Assembly (NCBI RefSeq): GCF_006517435.1 | Contig: NZ_VHQG01000001.1 | Location: forward strand, 563,737-627,736 | Length of the DNA stretch: 64,000 bases | Reading direction: 5' to 3' | Source: Schumannella soli | GTDB lineage: Bacteria > Actinomycetota > Actinomycetes > Actinomycetales > Microbacteriaceae | The notes under the pieces: model-generated | Told to the model about the DNA's origin: nothing | The model's database searches: none | The model's input: only the letters and a program-made list of their open reading frames with translations | Position numbers and translations under genes: made by a program | In this document: piece by piece, positions 7,798 through 14,814 of the stretch | Layout of the letters: every line of letters starts with the position of its first letter | How positions within the stretch are numbered: position 1 is the first letter of the stretch

Positions 7798-7863
7798 GAG
7801 GGGGCGCAAAGGCCCCGGATCGGCGCCGAAAGCGCCCGATCGCGGGGCCTTTGCGACCCCTCA
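7798..7863. repeat. 66-bp palindrome (single copy here)
   Basis: Arms TGAGGGGGCGCAAAGGCCCC and GGGGCCTTTGCGACCCCTCA pair over 20 positions with one mismatch, and the 26-base centre contains its own dyad (GATCGG...CCGATC). It lies 63 bp after the PadR stop. It could act as a terminator, but its size and spacing resemble the other palindromic families. Confidence 0.6.
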
Positions 7864-7989
7864 CGGAACCGCCGCGAGCGTCAGCGCGCGTGATGCGGGC
7901 GACACCGCCGAGCACCGCAGCCGAGACGACGCCTGTCGCCCAAGCTGAACCCCGGCTCGACACGCGCCGCATGCCCGGAAAACCCGGCT

Positions 7990-8017
7990 TTGACGGGCAA
8001 CTCGGCCGGAGTAGTGT
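7990..8017 (+). promoter_or_regulatory. promoter of the KimA-like transporter gene
   Basis: TTGACG (7990-7995), a 16-bp spacer and TAGTGT (8012-8017) form a good sigma-70 type promoter. Transcription would begin at or within two bases of the GTG at 8026, leaving no room for a 5' leader or riboswitch. Confidence 0.7.
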
Positions 8018-8025
8018 CTCCGGTC

Positions 8026-10191
8026 GTGACTGACGAGAGCGCCGGGGAGCATCGTTCTCCCAAGAGCTGGATCATCGGCGAACCGCTCCCCTCCGACAAG
8101 ATCGAGGGGCAGCTGCTGCCGAAGAAGTTCGCGCTGCCGATCTTCTCCAGCGACGCGCTCTCCTCCGTGGCCTACGCGCCGCAGGAGCTCATGATGATCC
8201 TGCTCATCGGCGGGCTCAGCTTCCTCAGCTTCACCCCGTGGGTCGCGGCGGCCGTCATCGCGCTCATGCTGATCGTGGTGGTGTCGTACCGCCTGCTGAT
8301 CAAGGCCTATCCCTCGGGCGGCGGCGACTACGAGGTCGCCAGCACGAACCTGGGCGAGAAGGCGGGCCTCGTCGTCGCGTCGGCCCTGCTCGTCGACTAC
8401 ATCATGACCGTCGCCGTCTCGGTCTCCTCCGGCGTCGACAACATCATCTCCGCGTTCCCCGAGCTGAACGGCTTCCGCGTCGAGATCGCGGTCGGCTTCA
8501 TCATCGTGCTCGCCGCGGTCAACCTGCGCGGCGTGAGCGAGTCGAGCAAGGCCTTCGCCGTGCCGACCTACCTCTTCATCGCGAGTGTCGTCGTGATGCT
8601 CGTCACCGGCTTCATCCGCACCGCGATCGGGGATGCGCCGGTCGCCGAGAGCGCCGGCTACACGGTGAACCCCGACGTCACGCAGGCCGCGATCGTCATG
8701 CTGCTGCTGCGCTCCTTCTCGAGCGGATGCTCCGCCCTGACAGGCGTCGAGGCGATCTCGAACGGCGTGCAGGCGTTCCGCCGCCCGAAGATCCAGAACG
8801 CCCAGCGCACCCTCGTGATGATGGGCACGATCGCGATCATCCTGTTCGCCGGGCTCACGCTCATGGCCCTCATCTCGGGCGTGCACTACGCCGAGAAGGC
8901 GTGCGACCTCGTCGGCTTCCAGAACTGCGCCGACACCCCGCAGCGCAGCATGATCGCGCAGATCGCGGCCGCGACCTTCGGCAACAACTCGGTGCTGTTC
9001 TTCGTCATCCAGGCGGCGACGGCGGCGATTCTGCTGCTCGCCGCGAACACCGCGTTCAACGGCTTCCCGCTGCTCGGCTCGGTGCTCGCGAAAGACAAGT
9101 ACGCGCCGAAATCGCTCGGAACCCGCGGCGACCGCCTCATCTTCAGCAACGGCGTCATCGCGATGGCGGTCGCGGCGAGCGTGATCATGATCGTGTTCCA
9201 GGCGAACGTGACCCAGCTCATCCAGCTGTACATCATCGGCGTCTTCGTCTCGTTCACGCTCGGGCAGATCGGCATGATCCGGCACTGGCGCCGCCTCATC
9301 AAGGAGGGCGTGCGGAACCAGGGGCCGATCCCGCTCTACCTCGGCGTCAACGCGGTCGGCGCGCTCGTCACCTTCTCGGTGCTCGTGATCGTGACGATCA
9401 CGAAGTTCACGCACGGCGCGTACCTCGTCTACATCGTCATGCCGATCCTGTTCCTGCTGATGATGGGCGTGAACCGGTACTACCGCGACGTCGAGCGCGA
9501 GGTCGAGGTGGATGCCGACACCACCTTCGGCGCGACCGGCGACCACGCGATCGTGCTGGTCGGGCGCATGCAGAAGCCGGTGCTGAAGGCCCTCGACTAC
9601 GCGATCGCCGCCCGCCACGGATCGATCGAGGCCGTGCACGTGTCGATCGACGACGAATCGAGCCGGCAGCTCGAGCGGGAGTGGGCCGAGCACGGCATCG
9701 AGGTGCCACTGACGGTGCTGTCGTCGCCGTACCGCGACATCAGCCTGCCGCTCATCAAGTACATCAAGAAGCACCGCGAGCAGCACGGCGCCGAGGTCGT
9801 CACCGTCTACACGCCGCAGTACATCGTCGGGCACTGGTGGGAGGGCATCCTGCACAACCACAAGGCCCGCCGCATCCGCCAGAAGCTGATGCTCGTGCAC
9901 GGCGTCATGGTCGCGATCGTTCCGTGGCTGCTCGACAGCTCCGACCTCATCTACGGTCGCCGCTCGCGCGCCCTGCCGGGCGATGTGCGCCGCGGCGAGG
10001 TGCGCCGCGGCGTGGCCCCGCGCCGCGCGCTGCCGCCGGCGGCGCTGCGCGCGAACCGCAGCGCCGAGGCGCGCCGCGAGGCGAGCGACTTCCGCAACTC
10101 GGCGGCCGTCGTCGGCGGGACGTGGCCGGATGCGCCGCGCCGCCAGAACGACGACCCCTACGCCGAGTCGCGCCTCGAGAACGGCGACTGA
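8026..10191 (+). CDS. KimA-like APC superfamily transporter with C-terminal cytoplasmic domain
   Basis: 721 residues. Residues about 30-480 form a 12-helix APC permease; the entry motif LPIFSSDALSSVAYAPQELMMILL matches the KimA/YdaO group of high-affinity potassium importers. Residues about 490-640 form a soluble USP-like domain (ATGDHAIVLVGRMQKPVLKALDYA), also typical of KimA, and the last 70 residues are Arg/Ala-rich. In firmicutes KimA is controlled by c-di-AMP; here the leaderless promoter excludes a leader riboswitch, so any such control would be on the protein. Substrate is inferred; an amino acid cannot be ruled out. Confidence 0.78.
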   Translation: MTDESAGEHRSPKSWIIGEPLPSDKIEGQLLPKKFALPIFSSDALSSVAYAPQELMMILLIGGLSFLSFTPWVAAAVIALMLIVVVSYRLLIKAYPSGGGDYEVASTNLGEKAGLVVASALLVDYIMTVAVSVSSGVDNIISAFPELNGFRVEIAVGFIIVLAAVNLRGVSESSKAFAVPTYLFIASVVVMLVTGFIRTAIGDAPVAESAGYTVNPDVTQAAIVMLLLRSFSSGCSALTGVEAISNGVQAFRRPKIQNAQRTLVMMGTIAIILFAGLTLMALISGVHYAEKACDLVGFQNCADTPQRSMIAQIAAATFGNNSVLFFVIQAATAAILLLAANTAFNGFPLLGSVLAKDKYAPKSLGTRGDRLIFSNGVIAMAVAASVIMIVFQANVTQLIQLYIIGVFVSFTLGQIGMIRHWRRLIKEGVRNQGPIPLYLGVNAVGALVTFSVLVIVTITKFTHGAYLVYIVMPILFLLMMGVNRYYRDVEREVEVDADTTFGATGDHAIVLVGRMQKPVLKALDYAIAARHGSIEAVHVSIDDESSRQLEREWAEHGIEVPLTVLSSPYRDISLPLIKYIKKHREQHGAEVVTVYTPQYIVGHWWEGILHNHKARRIRQKLMLVHGVMVAIVPWLLDSSDLIYGRRSRALPGDVRRGEVRRGVAPRRALPPAALRANRSAEARREASDFRNSAAVVGGTWPDAPRRQNDDPYAESRLENGD

Positions 10192-10228
10192 CCGCCGTCG
10201 TTCCCTCCCGCGAGGACGACCGGGAGCT

Positions 10229-11095
10229 CTACTCCTTCACGGCTCCGGAACTGGAGTTCATGATGCGGCGCTGGAAGATGAAGAACATGATCGCGACGGG
10301 GATCGTCATGATCGCGCCGGCGGCGAGCTTGATCGGGTACTGACTGCCCTGGCTCAGCTGACCGCTCGCGAGCTGCGCGACGCCCTTCGTCAGCGTCGTC
10401 AGCTGCGGATCCTGCGCGGCGACGATGAAGTGCGCCAGCTCGTTCCACGAGCCCTGGAAGCTCAGGATGATGATCGTCACGAGCGCGGGCCGCGCCATCG
10501 GCAGCACGACCGACCAGAACACCCGGAAGGTGCCGGCGCCGTCGATGCGAGCCTGCTCCTCGACCGACACGGGGATCGACTCGAAGAAGTTCTTCATGAT
10601 GAAGACGCCCGCCGCATCCACCAGCAGCGGCACGATCAGTCCGACGTAGGAGTCGAAGATGCCGAGCTGATTGATCACGAGGAACTTCGGGATCAGCAGC
10701 ACGACGTTCGGCACCGCCATGACCGCGATGAGCGCCCCGAACACGACCCCACGGCCGCGGAAGCGCAGCCGCGCGAGGGCGTAGCCGGCGAGCGAGTCGA
10801 AGAACACGCGGCCGGCCGTGACGAACACCGTCACGACCGCGGTGTTGCGGAACCACACCGGGAAGTCCGAGTGCAGGAACAGCCGCTCGTAGGCCGCGGT
10901 CGTCCAGTTCTGCGGGATCAGCGACAGCGGGCTGGATGCGGCCTCCGCCTCGGTCTTGAACGACGTCGCCACGTCGATGAGGAACGGGAAGATGTAGATC
11001 ACGGCGAGCGCGGCCAGCAGCAGGTAGACCACGCCGCCGCCGAACCGGGTGCGCAGCCCGCGACGGCGGCCCGGGCGATCGATCACGGCGCTCAT
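10229..11095 (-). CDS. carbohydrate ABC transporter permease (MalG type)
   Basis: 288 residues with six membrane helices. The binding-protein-dependent permease motif is visible as EEQARIDGAGTFRVFWSVVLPMARPA (EAA loop that docks to the ATPase). The start overlaps the stop of the other permease by four bases (ATGA). With the adjacent permease and binding protein it makes a CUT1 sugar importer; no ATPase is encoded nearby, so a shared MsiK-type ATPase elsewhere is likely. Confidence 0.9.
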   Translation of the reverse strand: MSAVIDRPGRRRGLRTRFGGGVVYLLLAALAVIYIFPFLIDVATSFKTEAEAASSPLSLIPQNWTTAAYERLFLHSDFPVWFRNTAVVTVFVTAGRVFFDSLAGYALARLRFRGRGVVFGALIAVMAVPNVVLLIPKFLVINQLGIFDSYVGLIVPLLVDAAGVFIMKNFFESIPVSVEEQARIDGAGTFRVFWSVVLPMARPALVTIIILSFQGSWNELAHFIVAAQDPQLTTLTKGVAQLASGQLSQGSQYPIKLAAGAIMTIPVAIMFFIFQRRIMNSSSGAVKE

Positions 11096-12168
11096 CGCGT
11101 ACCCCCGATCCGCGCGCTCGCGTCGCGCGCATCCTCGATCCACCGCATCCGGCGCCGCGACACCTTCCGCTCGGCGAGCACCCAGCGCTGCACGAGCGTG
11201 AACACGATGATGATCGCGAACAGGATGAACGCGATCGCCGCGCCCCGACCCCACTCGTTGCTGTCGAAGGCGGAGGTGTAGGAGAGGTAGGCGGGCGTCA
11301 GGGTCGTCTTGCCCGGCTGCCCCTGAGTGCCGGTGTAGATCTGGTCGAAGACCTGCCAGCAGCCGATCAGTCCGAGCGTGATGACCGTGAACAGGGTCGG
11401 GCGCAGCTGCGGCAGCGTCACCCGGAAGAAGCGCTGGGCCGCGTTCGCGCCATCCATCTCGGCCGCCTCCTGCACCTCGCCGGAGAGGTTCTGCAGGGCC
11501 GCCAGGAACAGCAGCATGAACGTGCCGCCGGTCGTGAACACGGCGAGGATGACGAAGGCGGTCATCGCGACCGAGGGACCGCCGAGCCAGTCCCACCAGC
11601 TCACGCCGAGCACCGTGCCGCTCGTGAGGGCGGAGGGCCCGCTCGTCGCGCCGAAGTGGAAGATGCCCGCGGGGTCGTTGAACCAGTCCGGGCCGTTGAT
11701 GCCGACCCACGACAGCACCGCGTTGACGGCGCCCGAGCCGCTGAAGAGGAACAGCCACAGCACCGTGATCGCGACCGAGCTCGTGACCGACGGGAAGTAG
11801 AAGGCGGTGCGGAAGAAGCCGCGCCCGCGCAGCACGCGCTTGTTGACCAGCAGCGCCAGGCCCAGCGCGACGATCGTCTGCAGCGGCACGACGAGGATCA
11901 CGTACCAGAAGTTGTTCTTGAGCGAGATGCCGAAGTCGCGTTCGGCGAGCCCGCCGCCGCCGAGGATCTCGCGGTAGTTGTCGACGCCGATGAAGTTCAC
12001 GCCCGCGGCGAAGGGGCTGCCGCGTCCGGTCCAGTCCGACAGGCTCACCCACGCCGCCATGAGCACGGGCACGAGCAGGAACAGTCCGAGGATCACGATC
12101 ACGGGCGCCGTGAACAGCCAGCCCGCGAGGCCTTCGCCGCGGCGCAGGCGCGTGCGTGCGTTCGCCAT
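11092..12168 (-). CDS. carbohydrate ABC transporter permease (MalF type)
   Basis: 358 residues, six or more membrane helices with a long periplasm-facing insert (about 150-210). The EAA loop reads EVQEAAEMDGANAAQRFFRVTLPQLRP. It partners the MalG-type permease encoded just downstream. The gene follows the binding-protein gene after a 107-bp gap that contains a strong hairpin, which may lower permease expression relative to the binding protein. Confidence 0.9.
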   Translation of the reverse strand: MANARTRLRRGEGLAGWLFTAPVIVILGLFLLVPVLMAAWVSLSDWTGRGSPFAAGVNFIGVDNYREILGGGGLAERDFGISLKNNFWYVILVVPLQTIVALGLALLVNKRVLRGRGFFRTAFYFPSVTSSVAITVLWLFLFSGSGAVNAVLSWVGINGPDWFNDPAGIFHFGATSGPSALTSGTVLGVSWWDWLGGPSVAMTAFVILAVFTTGGTFMLLFLAALQNLSGEVQEAAEMDGANAAQRFFRVTLPQLRPTLFTVITLGLIGCWQVFDQIYTGTQGQPGKTTLTPAYLSYTSAFDSNEWGRGAAIAFILFAIIIVFTLVQRWVLAERKVSRRRMRWIEDARDASARIGGTR

Positions 12169-12229
12169 GCTCGTCACTCCCTTTCGTCGGTCGCGGATCG
12201 GGGCGTGGGTGGGATGCGGAGGGCGGGGT

Positions 12230-12267
12230 GGATGCCGCGGTCGCCACCCGAGACGACCGCGGCATCC
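12230..12267 (-). terminator. intra-operon hairpin between binding protein and permease genes
   Basis: A perfect 14-bp stem GGATGCCGCGGTCG / CGACCGCGGCATCC with a 10-base loop, starting 9 bases after the binding-protein stop. In other sugar importers a hairpin at this place stabilises the upstream message or terminates part of transcription, giving excess binding protein. That role is inferred. Confidence 0.65.
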
Positions 12268-12275
12268 GCTCTGGC

Positions 12276-13499
12276 CTACTTGAAGAGGGCCTCGAGGTTC
12301 TTCTGCGTGCTCGTGAGCAGCGTCTTCGGGTCGCCCGTCTTCAGGCTCGCGAGCTGCGAGTTGAAGTCGGTCACGACATCCGCCCCGCCCTTCACCGTCG
12401 GCGGCGTCTTGGCGTAGTCGGCGGCCTCGATGAACGGCACGAGCGGCGCGTTCTGGCTCTTCCACTCCTCGGCGGCCGACTGGATCGACGGCATGACGCC
12501 GAAGGCCTTCGAGAAGGCGAGCTGCTGATCCTTCGCGGTCAGCGCCTCGACCAGGCTCTGCGCGCCCTTCGTGTTGCCGCTGTCGGCGGCGATGCCCCAG
12601 CAGTTCGCGAACTGCAGGGTGCCCTTGCCCTTCGGGCCCTCGGGCAGCGGCACGACCTTGTACTTCACGTCGGGGAAGTCGTTCTGCATGGCGCCCGTGA
12701 TCCAGTTGCCCTCGATCGTCATCGCGCCGAGCTGCTTGCCGAAGGCCTCGCCGCCCCAGCCCGCTCCGACATCCTTCGCGAAGGCGAAGTCGCCGGCTTG
12801 CAGGTTCTTCTGCACGTACTGCAGGGCCTGGAGGTTGGCCTCGCTGTCGGCGGTCGCCTCGGTGTTCTCGTCGTTGACGAGGTTGCCGCCGGCCTCGGCC
12901 ATGAAGGCGCCGACGCGGGCGTACTCGCCGCTCATGACGAGACCCTTGCGATCGCCGGTGGTGAGCTTCTGCGCCACGGCGTCGAGCTGATCCCAGGTGG
13001 TCGGGATGTCGGCATCCGTCAGCCCCGCCTGCGACCAGAGGTCGGTGTTGACGATGAGCTGCAGCGTCGAGAAGTCCTTCGGCGCGCAGTAGAACTTGCC
13101 GTCGTAGGTGAACGACTTCTGCAGCACCGGGTAGAAGTCGTCCTTGTTCTTGAGGTCGTCGCCGTAGGCCAGCAGCGAGCCGTTGGAGGCGTAGCCGGCC
13201 AGGGCGTCGGTCGACAGGTAGAACACGTCGGCCGGCTTGCCCGAGCTGAAGCCCTGGGCGAGCTCCTGCTTGAGGTCGCTCGCGGCCTTGACCGTGGCCT
13301 TGATGCCCGAGTCCTTCGACCAGGTCGCCACGGCATCCTTCACGGCCTTCGTCTCGGCGTCGCCGGACGAGCCGATCAGCACGGTCAGCGCCTTGCTGTC
13401 ATCCTGCTTCGCTCCGCTGCTGAAGCCGGAGCCGCATGCCGTCAGGCCCACGGTCGCGCCGAGCGCGACCGTCACGAGAGCCCATCTCGACATCTTCAT
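12276..13499 (-). CDS. extracellular sugar-binding lipoprotein of an ABC importer
   Basis: 407 residues. The signal peptide ends in the lipobox LTAC (Cys22), so the mature protein is lipid-anchored outside the membrane. The rest is a family 1 solute-binding protein (KPADVFYLSTDALAGYA, GAMTIEGNWITGAM, FANCWGIAADSGNTKGAQSLVEALT). AAAGGA precedes the ATG. It follows lacI with a 12-bp gap, so lacI, the binding protein and both permeases form one leftward operon. The nearby debranching enzyme suggests malto- or isomalto-oligosaccharides as substrate, by context only. Confidence 0.9.
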   Translation of the reverse strand: MKMSRWALVTVALGATVGLTACGSGFSSGAKQDDSKALTVLIGSSGDAETKAVKDAVATWSKDSGIKATVKAASDLKQELAQGFSSGKPADVFYLSTDALAGYASNGSLLAYGDDLKNKDDFYPVLQKSFTYDGKFYCAPKDFSTLQLIVNTDLWSQAGLTDADIPTTWDQLDAVAQKLTTGDRKGLVMSGEYARVGAFMAEAGGNLVNDENTEATADSEANLQALQYVQKNLQAGDFAFAKDVGAGWGGEAFGKQLGAMTIEGNWITGAMQNDFPDVKYKVVPLPEGPKGKGTLQFANCWGIAADSGNTKGAQSLVEALTAKDQQLAFSKAFGVMPSIQSAAEEWKSQNAPLVPFIEAADYAKTPPTVKGGADVVTDFNSQLASLKTGDPKTLLTSTQKNLEALFK

Positions 13500-13511
13500 C
13501 GGGGGTTCCTT

Positions 13512-14618
13512 TCACTCGTTGGTGCCGGATGCTGTGGATCCGGCCTCGTCGACGGGCGCCAGGTGACTCGACCGGCGGACGATGAGCTTGGGGGTGACGA
13601 GGCGGTGCCGAGCACCCTCGATCTCGTCGGGGTTCAGAACGCGGCGCCCGTGCTCGCCCATGAGCAGGTCGAGCACCGCGAGGGCGACCTGGTCGAGCTG
13701 CTGGTCGACGCTGGAGAGGCCGACGGCGCCCGCGACGGGCGTGTTGTCGAAGCCGATGACAGGGAACTTCGGATGCCCGGCCTCGCGCACGGCCATCATC
13801 GCGCCGAGCGCGAGCGAGTCGCTCGAGCAGACCAGCGCCTCGAGCTCGGTGCCGCCGGCGAGAAGCCGTTCGAGCTCGACGCGCGCCGGGGCGACGCCCT
13901 CCTCGGTGCGGATCGTCAGGGCCTCGAGGTCGGCGTCGGCGGCCCCGTCGTCGCCGAACAGCTCGCGCATCGCCGCGACCCAGCCGCTGCGACGGTCGTC
14001 GCCCGTGCCGGATCCGTCAGGCCAGCCGAGGTAGCCGATGCGGCGCAGCCCTCGACCGGCGAGGTGCACGGTCGCCTGGCGCACGCCGTCGGCGCCGTCG
14101 ACATCCACCCAGGGACGACGCGGGTCGTCGAGATCGGCGGAGCCCCAGGGGCGGCCGAAGGCGACGAAGGGCACGCCGTTGTCGGCGAGCCAGTCGAGGC
14201 GGGCGTCGCCGTACGCGGTTCCGGTGACGACCAGGGCGTCGACGTCGGCGCCGTCGCGCAGGCGGCGGTACTGCTCGATCTCGGCGGCCTCGTCGGCGGC
14301 GGTGAAGAGCATGATCCGCATGCCGCGGCTGTCGGCCCGCTCGGTCAGGGCGTGGAGGAAGCGGTCGAGCACGGCGCCCGAGACGCCGCCGCGCGACAGC
14401 GAGCCGAGGCGGATGCCGATGGTGCTGCTGGTCTGCGTGCGCAGCCGACGGGCGGAGGCGTGCGGCCGGTACCCGAGCGCGTCGATCGCGTCGCGCACCT
14501 TCTGACGGGTCGCCTCGCGCACGATGTCGGGGGCATTGAGCACGTTCGAGACGGTCTGGCGCGACACTCCCGCGGCGACGGCGACGTCGTCGATCGTGGG
14601 GAGCGGGGTGGCCGTCAT
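13512..14618 (-). CDS. LacI family transcriptional regulator
   Basis: 368 residues. The N-terminal LacI helix-turn-helix is TIDDVAVAAGVSRQTVSNVLNAPD, with a hinge helix about residue 50 (ASARRLRTQTSSTIGI), followed by a periplasmic-binding-protein-like sensor domain. It is the first gene of the leftward sugar-import operon and divergent from the debranching enzyme. It probably represses both through the TTTGAACGATCAAA site at 14705-14718. An upstream extension to 14717 would run into that operator, so the ATG at 14618 is used. Confidence 0.9.
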   Translation of the reverse strand: MTATPLPTIDDVAVAAGVSRQTVSNVLNAPDIVREATRQKVRDAIDALGYRPHASARRLRTQTSSTIGIRLGSLSRGGVSGAVLDRFLHALTERADSRGMRIMLFTAADEAAEIEQYRRLRDGADVDALVVTGTAYGDARLDWLADNGVPFVAFGRPWGSADLDDPRRPWVDVDGADGVRQATVHLAGRGLRRIGYLGWPDGSGTGDDRRSGWVAAMRELFGDDGAADADLEALTIRTEEGVAPARVELERLLAGGTELEALVCSSDSLALGAMMAVREAGHPKFPVIGFDNTPVAGAVGLSSVDQQLDQVALAVLDLLMGEHGRRVLNPDEIEGARHRLVTPKLIVRRSSHLAPVDEAGSTASGTNE

Positions 14619-14704
14619 GTCGTCTCCGACTTCGTCGTCGTGGGGGATGCGGGGGAGCTTCCGGGAGGTTCGCGGTGCTGCCGCGGCCCTGCTGGTGCGA
14701 ATTG

Positions 14705-14718
14705 TTTGAACGATCAAA
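14705..14718. promoter_or_regulatory. LacI operator between lacI and the debranching enzyme
   Basis: TTTGAACGATCAAA is a near-perfect 14-bp dyad of the LacI/GalR type with a central CG, in the AT-richest stretch of the region. It is 87 bp from lacI and followed by TAGGTT (14730-14735), a plausible -10 box for the rightward gene. Confidence 0.7.
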
Positions 14719-14814
14719 TCCGCGGTGTTAGGTTACCTCCCGAACCGCCCGAGTCAACCCCCGGCCGGTTCGACGACCGACACGGAGCCCCGCGCCGAGA
14801 CGCCCGGAGCCCAC

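Noticed and set aside
7864-8025. c-di-AMP (ydaO-type) riboswitch upstream of the KimA-like gene
   Set aside because: A TTGACG-N16-TAGTGT promoter ends 8 bases before the GTG, leaving no leader for a riboswitch.
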